A DNA stretch of 11,170 bases from Methanobacterium sp. (GTDB lineage: Archaea > Methanobacteriota > Methanobacteria > Methanobacteriales > Methanobacteriaceae), in contig JAJFTX010000134.1 of assembly GCA_021372715.1 (NCBI GenBank), positions 1 to 11,170 on the forward strand. The letters are read 5' to 3'. The notes under the pieces were generated by a model. The model saw only the letters and a program-made list of their open reading frames with translations. It searched no databases and was not told the origin of the DNA. Each line of letters starts with the position of its first letter. Within the stretch, counting starts at the first letter, position 1. Below, piece by piece: positions 1 to 6,379 of this stretch. The position numbers were made by a program, and so were the translations under genes.

Positions 1-258
1 CTTTTCACTAAACCTGGCACATTTGAACTTAATATTATCTATTCTGATGAGATTTTAGAAGAAGCTCCTTATAATGTTAACATAACCATCAACGACCATG
101 ATTATTCCTTTGTTAAGAAAAACTCCCGAAACATTGCCAGCACAGTAGCAGCAAGATTAGGAACCTGGAAATTTCCCATAGTATCAGTAAAACCAAGTAT
201 GCTAATGGAAAAACCAGGTCACTTTGACATAACTCTTGAGAAGGGAGGAGAAAAGTAA
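1..258 (+). CDS. 3' end of an unrecognised gene (85 codons visible)
   Basis: An open frame runs from the first base to a TAA at 256-258; its start lies outside the window. I do not recognise the family. The visible 85 residues alternate hydrophobic and polar residues as beta-strands do. They contain two similar short stretches, KPGTFELNI near residue 4 and KPGHFDITL near residue 71, suggesting the strands of a beta-sandwich or Ig-like domain. No membrane segment is visible in this part. The stop codon is followed directly by the ATG of the palm-domain gene with no gap, and that gene's ribosome-binding site lies inside this frame. The two are therefore probably co-transcribed and translationally coupled. 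A surface or membrane-linked protein is plausible but is inference only. Confidence 0.7.
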   Translation, partial: LFTKPGTFELNIIYSDEILEEAPYNVNITINDHDYSFVKKNSRNIASTVAARLGTWKFPIVSVKPSMLMEKPGHFDITLEKGGEK

Positions 259-1497
259 ATGGTTAGAGATAGACTGCTAAGGGCTGTCTTCGGATTTTTA
301 ATAAGACGCCGAGTTATTAGCATCGGTACCAAATATTATCCCACCAATGACTTGGAAAGGGAATATGTAGAGATGATCAATTACACTCACACCATGCTCC
401 TGGAAGTTCAAAAAGCGCATATAACCACGGGGAACATATTCCAGAATGTTCTTAAAGAAGTAGGTTCTGGTAACATCCCTGAAAACCGTAGATTCTTGGA
501 ATTAAAACCAGCTGAAAATGATGTGAATGAATACGCCCTTCTCAGTAATATAATCATGGGAAGTGATCGATATCTATATGTGGAGATCTTCCAAAGAAAC
601 AGGAATATAATAGATGAATTCGTTAAATTAATAAAGGATAATAATGGGAATATTATAGAAAAAAGCGATAGTGAGATAGTTTCAAGGCTTTTATCAAAGA
701 ATGACGCCATAAGAGTTTCAATTGAACTCATCAGATTGGGAATAGATCGGATTATTGAGGTACGTGCTGCTGTGGGTATGACCGGGGCAGCGGCAATAGA
801 AAGATCCATCAATCTTAATCGAGAAATAGGAGAGGTATCAGGAGTTGGGTTCACCAAATTAGGTGGAGAGTTCGCCATAGTATTCTCCTCTAAGATTGGT
901 AAATTAGAAGGAACACCTGTAGTGTATGATAATTATCTATTTATAGATGTCATTGACTCCACCGGATTCATATCAGAGTATGGCAGAGACCGACTGGTGG
1001 AGATAATGAATGAGATACAGAATTTCATCCAGTCAGAATGTAAAGGTAAGATAGAAGGATATCGTGTAGGTGGAGACGACCTCATAGCTAACTTACCCAC
1101 AAAAGACGCTGCATTAAGAGCTGGTATCGATTCCGCTTGGCATGCGTTAAATAATGGAGCCAGATTAAGAATCGGAGTGGGTAAAAGCAGAAGAGAAGCT
1201 GGTGAAAGAGCACAAATGGCAGATAATATTAAAATATGGAATAACAGTCCCGTGATGGTTTTTGACCTAGCTGATGGGATCTACGCCTATTATATCCCCT
1301 CTGAATTCACCAGAACGGTAGTGGGCTTCCTATCAGATAAAACAGGTCAAATAATTTTCATTTTCATTTTCGTATTTATTCTAACCCTTATCGGTTGGAA
1401 CCTGATGGGTAGGAACATAGGTGGCTATGTTCTAGGCGGCTGGGAATTAGGTGTCTTTGCAGTTGCTTTAGCTCTCATATATGCTATTACCAGATGA
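259..1497 (+). CDS. Membrane-anchored GTP cyclohydrolase III-like / nucleotidyl cyclase palm-domain protein
   Basis: The protein has 412 residues. Residues 226-325 look like a cyclase palm domain. A strand LFIDVIDSTGF (227-237) carries Asp230 and Asp233 as candidate metal ligands. A hairpin RVGGDDL (269-275) resembles the GGDEF of diguanylate cyclases and the GGDN of archaeal GTP cyclohydrolase III. It is followed by LRIGVGKSRREAGERAQMAD (303-322), close in pattern to the end of GTP cyclohydrolase III. Two hydrophobic segments close the protein (about 364-382 and 389-410), so it should be fixed to the membrane by its C-terminus. Residues 1-220 are unassigned, mostly helical-looking, with a basic start. 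The start is supported by GGGAGGAG at 243-250. The activity could be a GTP-consuming cyclase or hydrolase, or purely regulatory. The fold assignment is moderately sure, the reaction unknown. Confidence 0.6.
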   Translation: MVRDRLLRAVFGFLIRRRVISIGTKYYPTNDLEREYVEMINYTHTMLLEVQKAHITTGNIFQNVLKEVGSGNIPENRRFLELKPAENDVNEYALLSNIIMGSDRYLYVEIFQRNRNIIDEFVKLIKDNNGNIIEKSDSEIVSRLLSKNDAIRVSIELIRLGIDRIIEVRAAVGMTGAAAIERSINLNREIGEVSGVGFTKLGGEFAIVFSSKIGKLEGTPVVYDNYLFIDVIDSTGFISEYGRDRLVEIMNEIQNFIQSECKGKIEGYRVGGDDLIANLPTKDAALRAGIDSAWHALNNGARLRIGVGKSRREAGERAQMADNIKIWNNSPVMVFDLADGIYAYYIPSEFTRTVVGFLSDKTGQIIFIFIFVFILTLIGWNLMGRNIGGYVLGGWELGVFAVALALIYAITR

Positions 1498-1557
1498 ATT
1501 CATAGTTACAATTACATAAAGAAATGTATATTTTATCTACTGCTAGGATTGGTATTT

Positions 1558-1818
1558 ATGAAACCTGAAACACAAGGTAAGTTAATGGTGGCTATGCTGG
1601 TTTCTATCATGGCCTTTGGTTTCGGTACAGGAACCGTGATGGTAACTGGACATCTAAATTCTAATCCGTCAATAACACCCAACACAACCCAACAAAGCGA
1701 ATTCCCAACCATATCAAACTCAGCGGATAATTATAGTAACAGCACATCCTCGAACTTTGAAAACGAAGGATATAATTATCCATCAAACAAAAATAACAAT
1801 TCATCACAATACAACTAA
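1558..1818 (+). CDS. Small membrane-anchored Asn/Ser-rich protein
   Basis: This 86-residue protein has a short hydrophilic start, one hydrophobic segment (about residues 9-30) that could be a signal anchor, and then a tail of 54 residues containing 14 Asn and 12 Ser. The tail has five N-glycosylation sequons, at N42, N58, N61, N80 and N81, as expected of an exposed archaeal surface tail. No catalytic motif is visible and I do not recognise the family. The frame can be extended to a TTG at 1549, but the ATG at 1558 is preferred because it directly precedes the Lys-containing n-region. Only a weak AGGAT-like ribosome-binding site precedes it. An AT-rich stretch at 1527-1535 could be a TATA box for an almost leaderless transcript, or the gene may be read through from upstream. 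Because of its small size and low complexity it may not be a real gene. Confidence 0.55.
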   Translation: MKPETQGKLMVAMLVSIMAFGFGTGTVMVTGHLNSNPSITPNTTQQSEFPTISNSADNYSNSTSSNFENEGYNYPSNKNNNSSQYN

Positions 1819-1996
1819 TGAAACTATATATTGTTGGAAAAATCATTTATAACATTATTTTTATAAATTACATCAAACTATAACGTGATACTTAAAAAAA
1901 TTAAATTATTTAAATCTAATCAAACTAAAAATGATTTAAATCTAAATTATGATTAGAAAACAAAAAAATTTAAAATCTTTTTATGAGGCATAATAA
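1819..1996 (+). promoter_or_regulatory. argJ upstream region with TATA candidates and repeats
   Basis: This is 178 bases of very AT-rich DNA without a gene. TTTATAAAT at 1860-1868 is the best TATA-box match and would start a transcript near 1890. The sequence ATTTAAATCTAA occurs twice, at 1908-1919 and 1934-1945, exactly 26 bases apart; each copy could itself act as a TATA box. TCTAATCA (1915-1922) and TGATTAGA (1950-1957) form an 8-base inverted repeat. A GAGG at 1985-1988, eight bases before the ATG, is the likely ribosome-binding site. Promoter function is inferred. Confidence 0.45.
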
Positions 1997-3190
1997 ATGA
2001 AATTAATAACTGGTGGGATATGTGCTGTTGAAGGAGTTATTGCAGCAGGTTCCTGCAAAGACGAATATGGAGTAGCCATTATAGTAAACGAAAATAGCAC
2101 AGCATCGGCTGTTTTCACTAATAATAAGATACAGGCAGCCCACATCACCATCTGTAAAGAATCCTTGAAAAATAACCAGCTTTCAGCCATTGTAGCTAAT
2201 AGTGGCAATGCAAACTGCTGCACAGGGACTGAAGGATTAGATAACGCCAGAGAAATGGCAGAAATAGTTTCAAAAAATCTTAAAATTGAATCAAATGATA
2301 TTGCAGTGGCTTCAACTGGAGTGATAGGGAGAAGACTTCCCATGGACCAGATAATAACATTAATAGATAAAGCATCAACTAAACTTGAAAACTCTCCCAA
2401 AGCTTCTAAAGATGCTGCTGAGGCTATTATGACAACTGATACATTTCCAAAAGAATTAGCAGTTGAATCAGAACTAAAAAATGGTCAAAAATTTGTGATA
2501 GGAGGAATAGCTAAGGGATCTGGAATGATTGCTCCTAATATGGGTACATTACTTGGTTTTTTAACCACTGATATCCAAGCATCTCCTCTAGAGCTTGAAG
2601 AAGCCTTAAAGAAAGCAGTTGAGAAAACCTTCAATATGGTGGTAATCGATGGTGATGTTAGCACTAATGATACTATAATTATAATGGCCAACGGAAAATC
2701 CGGCAGAATAGATGAAAATTTTCAGGAAGCTCTGGAATACTTATGTTCCCAACTAGCCCGTATGCTGGCCCGTGATGGTGAAGGAGCAACCAAACTAATG
2801 GAAGTCAAAATAACCAGTTCTAAAAGTATTGAAGAAGCCCGTAAAGCAGCTAAAGCAGTTGTACAATCGTATCTGGTTAAATCTGCACTTTTTGGTGGAG
2901 ATCCCAACTGGGGCCGAATAGCTGCAGCGGTAGGTTACTCAGGTGCAGAAATAAATGGAAAAACGATGACCATTCAACTGGAAGGATCCCATAATAAAGT
3001 TAAAATCATAGAAAACGGACATGTGAAAGCCTTCGACGGATCACCGGAACTGGAAACAGCTGAAGAGATCATGAAGGAATCTGAAATAAAAATAGAGATT
3101 GACTTATCACTGGGTGAATATGAAGCAGTTGCCTATGGTTGTGATCTGACCTATGATTATGTGAAGATCAACGCAGAGTACACTACTTGA
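1997..3190 (+). CDS. argJ: Glutamate N-acetyltransferase / ornithine acetyltransferase ArgJ
   Basis: ArgJ moves the acetyl group from N-acetylornithine to glutamate. This releases ornithine and regenerates N-acetylglutamate, closing the acetyl cycle of arginine synthesis; many homologues also accept acetyl-CoA and so start the pathway. The 397-residue length is normal. STGVIG (106-111) supplies the oxyanion hole. KGSGMIAPNMGT (173-184) is the self-cleavage site, with Thr184 as the nucleophile that becomes the N-terminus of the beta chain. GDPNWGR (301-307) is also typical, and the C-terminus ends in the family-like INAEYTT. The residue before Thr184 is Gly, where Ala is common. Genes for the next two enzymes follow on the same strand, each after a gap, so they may have separate promoters. 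Whether this protein is mono- or bifunctional cannot be read from sequence; no argA is seen in the window. Confidence 0.97.
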   Translation: MKLITGGICAVEGVIAAGSCKDEYGVAIIVNENSTASAVFTNNKIQAAHITICKESLKNNQLSAIVANSGNANCCTGTEGLDNAREMAEIVSKNLKIESNDIAVASTGVIGRRLPMDQIITLIDKASTKLENSPKASKDAAEAIMTTDTFPKELAVESELKNGQKFVIGGIAKGSGMIAPNMGTLLGFLTTDIQASPLELEEALKKAVEKTFNMVVIDGDVSTNDTIIIMANGKSGRIDENFQEALEYLCSQLARMLARDGEGATKLMEVKITSSKSIEEARKAAKAVVQSYLVKSALFGGDPNWGRIAAAVGYSGAEINGKTMTIQLEGSHNKVKIIENGHVKAFDGSPELETAEEIMKESEIKIEIDLSLGEYEAVAYGCDLTYDYVKINAEYTT

Positions 3191-3309
3191 AACTTTAAAA
3201 AAGTTTCATCAAATGATTAAAACTTATAAATTCTAAAATAAGAATTATTGAAATTTTAAAAAAATTCCATCAAAAGATTATAACCTAATAAAATTAAAAA
3301 TAAAGATGA
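3188..3309 (+). repeat. Imperfect 61-base tandem duplication carrying two palindromes
   Basis: Copy 1 begins at 3188 and copy 2 at 3249. The first 36 bases of the two copies match at 31 positions; the rest is looser. Each copy opens with a 21-base palindrome. In copy 1 (3188-3208) the arms TGAAACTTT and AAAGTTTCA are perfect, separated by AAA. In copy 2 (3249-3269) the arms TGAAATTTT and AAAATTCCA match at 8 of 9 pairs. The C-G pair at 3193/3203 is replaced by T-A at 3254/3264, so both arms changed together. The first palindrome overlaps the argJ stop codon. A further inverted repeat, AATTCT and AGAATT, lies at 3229-3246. Confidence 0.75.
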
Positions 3310-3348
3310 AATTATAAGAAAAAGAAATAATCACATTAAAATTGAGGT
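3224..3348 (+). promoter_or_regulatory. argB promoter candidate and ribosome-binding site
   Basis: TTATAAATT at 3224-3232 fits an archaeal TATA box. A start about 25 bases on would fall near 3252, inside the second palindrome (3249-3269), while the first palindrome ends 15 bases before the box. A second, weaker AT element in copy 2 near 3285-3293 would give a shorter leader. GAGGT at 3344-3348, seven bases before the ATG, is the ribosome-binding site. Promoter function is inferred from sequence only. Confidence 0.4.
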
Positions 3349-3355
3349 TAATTCC

Positions 3356-4234
3356 ATGGAAACAGTTAATATACTTGTGGAAGCACTGCCCTATATTAAA
3401 AAATTTCATAAGAAAAAAATAATGATTAAATACGGGGGCCATGCCATGATAGATGCCCAGGCAAAAAGCTCCACAGCCAGAGACACCGTGCTTCTGAAGT
3501 ACGTGGGCATGAAACCCATTGTAGTTCATGGTGGGGGCCCTGAAATCTCCCGTTCCATGAATAAACTGGGTAAAGAACCCCAATTCATAGAAGGACTTCG
3601 TGTGACTGATCAGGAAACGATGGACATCGTGAAAATGGTGTTGGTTGGGAAGATAAACACAGAAATCGTTGCCAATATAGGTCTACATGGAGGTAAAGGA
3701 GTTGGTCTTTCTGGAAAAGATAATCAACTTTTAATGGCCAGTAAAAAAGCCCCACATGTAATAATCAACCATATGGGAGAAGAAAAAATGGTAGATCTAG
3801 GTTTAGTCGGGGAGATAGAATCAATTAACCCTGAAATAATCGACGTACTTACCTCCAATGATTACATACCAATAATATCCCCTATAGGTGTTGATGAGCG
3901 GGGCGAAACTTTAAATCTTAATGCAGATACTGTTGCTGGTGATCTGTCATCCCAGGTGGATGCGGAAAAATTAATAATACTCACTGATGTACCAGGAATC
4001 CTAGAAGACCCTGATGACCCAGATAGTCTAATTAAAAAGACTAATATTGATGAAATATTGGAATTAATAGATAATAAAACAGTTAAAGAGGGAATGCTTC
4101 CCAAAGTATTAACCTGTGTTAATGCCATCGAAAAGGGAGTTTCATCAGCCCATATAATAGATGGAAGAATCAAACACTCCATACTCTTAGAAATATTTAC
4201 CAAAAGCGGTATTGGAACCATGATAACAAAATAA
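3356..4234 (+). CDS. argB: Acetylglutamate kinase ArgB, arginine-sensitive type
   Basis: ArgB phosphorylates N-acetylglutamate with ATP, the second and usually controlling step of arginine synthesis. The 292-residue protein is a complete amino-acid-kinase fold. It shows IKYGGHAM (24-31) with the catalytic Lys25, HGGGPEIS (58-65) for the phosphate-binding loop, GLRVTD (80-85), LNLNADTVAGDL (186-197) for substrate and metal binding, and GMLPKV (246-251) with the second conserved Lys250. An extra N-terminal helix (about residues 1-20) and the C-terminal pattern H274..E279..FT..GIGTMI resemble the hexameric kinases that are inhibited by arginine, so feedback inhibition is expected. The start at ATG 3356 fits the GAGGT site seven bases upstream. 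It lies between argJ and argC, which act before and after it. Confidence 0.97.
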   Translation: METVNILVEALPYIKKFHKKKIMIKYGGHAMIDAQAKSSTARDTVLLKYVGMKPIVVHGGGPEISRSMNKLGKEPQFIEGLRVTDQETMDIVKMVLVGKINTEIVANIGLHGGKGVGLSGKDNQLLMASKKAPHVIINHMGEEKMVDLGLVGEIESINPEIIDVLTSNDYIPIISPIGVDERGETLNLNADTVAGDLSSQVDAEKLIILTDVPGILEDPDDPDSLIKKTNIDEILELIDNKTVKEGMLPKVLTCVNAIEKGVSSAHIIDGRIKHSILLEIFTKSGIGTMITK

Positions 4235-4316
4235 TAGAATAAATCAAAATAAACACATATTTTATTAAGCATTTAATCTTAAATAATTTATCAAAGATAC
4301 AAATCAGGTGATTAGA
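4235..4316 (+). promoter_or_regulatory. argB-argC gap with the ribosome-binding site that sets the argC start
   Basis: AGGTGAT at 4306-4312 is an excellent match to the archaeal 16S rRNA 3' end and lies four bases before TTG 4317. The upstream in-frame GTG at 4308-4310 sits inside this site and so is unlikely to be the start. The rest of the gap is AT-rich with only weak TATA candidates near 4257-4290, so argC could be read from argB. Confidence 0.6.
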
Positions 4317-5327
4317 TTGATAGAAGTAGGAATTATAGGAGCTAACGGTTACACCGGAGGAGAACTTATAAGATTGTTAGATAACCATACCGAAGCAGAA
4401 GTCACGGTAGCTACATCTCGAAAATTTGCAGATGTTCCTATCTACAAAGTCCATCCACACCTGCGAAATATTGACTTGAAATTTAAGAAGATAGACCCCT
4501 CAGACATAGAAGCTGATCTGGTTTTTACAGCAACACCCCATGGAGCTTCCATGAACATCGTTCCTCAACTGATCGATAAAGGAATTAAAGTGATCGATCT
4601 TAGTGGTGATTATAGATTTGATGATCTGGATGTTTATGAGAAGTGGTATGGTTTAAAACAGGAAAATCCACTTGAATCAGTATACGGTCTACCAGAAATT
4701 TATCGGGATGAAATAAAAAAGGCAGAACTAGTAGCTAATCCTGGATGTTATCCTACAGGGGCTATATTAGCTTGTTTACCCCTGGCAAATGAGAAATTAA
4801 TTGATAAAGTCATCGTTGATTCGAAGTCAGGAGTCAGTGGAGCTGGGATAAAACCAACAGATATAACCAATTATCCTAGTATCAGCGACAATATAATTCC
4901 ATATCTAGTTACCAGTCATCGTCATGGTCCGGAAATTCAGGAGAAATTAGGTAAATTCTGTGATGTCGGTGTATCATTCACCCCTCATCTGGTACCGGTT
5001 ATAAGAGGCATACTAACCACAGTGCATTCTTTTCCTTCAGAAGATGTGTCATCGGATTATGTAAAGGAGTTATATGATAACTTCTATAAAGGCGAACCCT
5101 TCGTATCTGTTTTGGATGTTGGTGAAATTCCTCGATTAAGTTCTGTTCGCGGTTCTAATTATTGCCACATCGGAAGTTTCGATGTAGATGAAAATGGAAG
5201 GTTGGTAATTGTCTCAAGTATTGATAACCTTGTTAAAGGAGCATCTGGCCAGGCAATCCATAATATGAATATTATGTTCGGTTTTAATGAAAAAGAATCT
5301 CTAAATAACCCGGGATTGCATCCTTAA
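4317..5327 (+). CDS. argC: N-acetyl-gamma-glutamyl-phosphate reductase ArgC
   Basis: ArgC reduces N-acetylglutamyl phosphate with NADPH to the semialdehyde, the third step of arginine synthesis. Counting from the TTG at 4317 the protein has 336 residues, normal for the family. GIIGANGYTGGE (5-16) is the dinucleotide-binding loop. NPGCYPT (141-147) holds the catalytic Cys144. SKSGVSGAG (169-177) is a conserved loop, and SHRHGPEI (200-207) carries the catalytic histidine. DNLVKGASGQA (303-313) is the conserved C-terminal signature of the family. TTG 4317 is chosen because it gives the usual short MIEVGIIG beginning and is well placed after AGGTGAT; the frame can be extended three codons to GTG 4308. 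Together with argJ and argB it covers the acetylated steps except for the aminotransferase. Confidence 0.96.
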   Translation: MIEVGIIGANGYTGGELIRLLDNHTEAEVTVATSRKFADVPIYKVHPHLRNIDLKFKKIDPSDIEADLVFTATPHGASMNIVPQLIDKGIKVIDLSGDYRFDDLDVYEKWYGLKQENPLESVYGLPEIYRDEIKKAELVANPGCYPTGAILACLPLANEKLIDKVIVDSKSGVSGAGIKPTDITNYPSISDNIIPYLVTSHRHGPEIQEKLGKFCDVGVSFTPHLVPVIRGILTTVHSFPSEDVSSDYVKELYDNFYKGEPFVSVLDVGEIPRLSSVRGSNYCHIGSFDVDENGRLVIVSSIDNLVKGASGQAIHNMNIMFGFNEKESLNNPGLHP

Positions 5328-5373
5328 GATATTAAGATATATATAATTTTTTTAAAATATTTTTATAAAAAAA
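5328..5373 (+). terminator. T-rich end signal after argC
   Basis: Directly after the argC stop the plus strand carries seven Ts (5347-5353), five Ts (5360-5364), and then seven As (5367-5373) that could pair weakly with the first T run. Archaeal transcription commonly ends in such U-tracts, and the next gene begins more than 150 bases later behind its own TATA candidate. The assignment is inferred. Confidence 0.4.
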
Positions 5374-5536
5374 TCTAATTTATGAATCTTAAATTAAAAT
5401 AGAAAAATAATTTAGCATGATTTATATAATTCAACCGAATATAATATAAAAAAAATAGAATCATTCACATTCATATTTAATAATTAATTTATGTCCAACA
5501 TTAGAAGCAATACAAAACGTTTATTTAGGTGAATTT
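5374..5536 (+). promoter_or_regulatory. secF promoter region
   Basis: TTTATATAAT at 5421-5430 is a strong archaeal TATA-box match, giving a start near 5452 and a leader of about 85 bases. The identical ten bases occur ahead of the YjbQ gene at 8213-8222. A second candidate, CATATTTAAT near 5472-5481, would give a shorter leader. AGGTGA at 5527-5532, four bases before the ATG, is the ribosome-binding site. No other structure is evident. Confidence 0.45.
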
Positions 5537-6379
5537 ATGTCCATACAAGAAAGAATTTTGAAGTCTTATAAACCTTTAATAGCCATACCCGTGATTATAA
5601 CCCTTATTGCACTGGTTATATTAGCAACTGTGGGTTTAAATCAGGGTATAGATCTAAAAGGAGGTTCAACAGTTGTTATACAACTCCAGAAAGACACCAG
5701 TCCCGCTGAACTTAAAACAATAATTTCAGATGGAATAGGCAATGATCAGGTAGAAGTAACTTCTATTTCCAATAATCAGGCCACAGTGGAAATCACTGGT
5801 CAAGCAGATTTAGTAAAATTAACCAACGCATTGGGCGGTACCGGTTCTATTATCAGCTTCCAATCCGTAGGAGCTCTATTGAGTACTCAGGCATTAAATC
5901 AGGTTTATTATGCTATAGGATTTGCCTTCCTGTTCATGGCCATCACGGTTTTCATTGTATTTAGAAATTTCGTACCCTCCATGGCTGTGATCCTAGCTGC
6001 CCTTTCTGATATAATAATTGCCATGGGAGGAATGGCTATTTTCGGAATCCCCTTATCAGTAGCTTCGGTAGGTGCCATTCTCATGCTCATCGGTTACAGT
6101 GTGGACACGGACATATTACTCACCACCCGTGTCTTAAAACGCAGGGAAGGAACCATTAATGAAAGAGCGAAAGATGCCATGAAAACTGGTTTCACCATGG
6201 CCGCTGCAGCCATAGGTTCCATGGTAACCCTATACCTAGTAGTAGTCTTCCTCATACCTTATGCGTCAACATTAGGTCAGATAGCTTCCGTTCTGATCAT
6301 TGGACTAGTGGCAGATGTTTTAGCCACCTGGCTGATGAATCTTGGAATTTTAAGATGGTACATGGAGGCTAGAAGATGA
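5537..6379 (+). CDS. secF: Protein-export membrane protein SecF
   Basis: SecF pairs with SecD in the cytoplasmic membrane to assist SecYEG-dependent protein export; in archaea, which lack SecA, its exact task is unsettled. The 280-residue protein has six predicted membrane segments: about 13-33, 123-143, 147-168, 172-193, 219-241 and 247-270. The large external loop after segment 1 opens with GIDLKGG (37-43), the shared SecD/SecF signature. GYSVDTDILLTTRVLKRREG (186-205) at the fourth segment and its cytoplasmic exit is also typical. It has the usual short archaeal SecF form without a fused SecD. The stop overlaps the secD start by four bases (ATGA at 6376-6379), which implies coupled translation and a 1:1 supply of the two partners. 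Confidence 0.95.
   Translation: MSIQERILKSYKPLIAIPVIITLIALVILATVGLNQGIDLKGGSTVVIQLQKDTSPAELKTIISDGIGNDQVEVTSISNNQATVEITGQADLVKLTNALGGTGSIISFQSVGALLSTQALNQVYYAIGFAFLFMAITVFIVFRNFVPSMAVILAALSDIIIAMGGMAIFGIPLSVASVGAILMLIGYSVDTDILLTTRVLKRREGTINERAKDAMKTGFTMAAAAIGSMVTLYLVVVFLIPYASTLGQIASVLIIGLVADVLATWLMNLGILRWYMEARR

Noticed and set aside
408..878. A 156-residue minus-strand open frame inside the palm-domain gene.
   Set aside because: It lies wholly within a well-supported gene on the other strand, has no recognisable motif and no ribosome-binding site. It is a shadow frame.
856..888. A second GGDEF-like motif, KLGGEFAIVF, at residues 200-209 of the palm-domain protein.
   Set aside because: It resembles the canonical signature with one Asp missing, but it lies only about 24 residues before the first strand of the clear palm domain. 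That leaves no room for the rest of a palm fold after it, so it is more likely a coincidence than a degenerate tandem domain.
1981..2400. A 139-residue minus-strand frame overlapping argJ.
   Set aside because: It lies opposite conserved argJ coding sequence and has no independent support.
3188..3309. CRISPR-like repeats in the argJ-argB gap.
   Set aside because: There are only two imperfect units with no unique spacers of even length, and the similarity continues across the whole 61-base unit. This is a tandem duplication, not an array.
3862..4272. A 136-residue minus-strand frame overlapping argB.
   Set aside because: Its composition is simply the complement of the kinase gene; no family resemblance or start signal was seen.
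5328..5536. A small RNA or tRNA gene in the argC-secF gap.
   Set aside because: The region is almost entirely A and T with no G/C-rich stems or tRNA signatures; archaeal structural RNAs would stand out by base composition.
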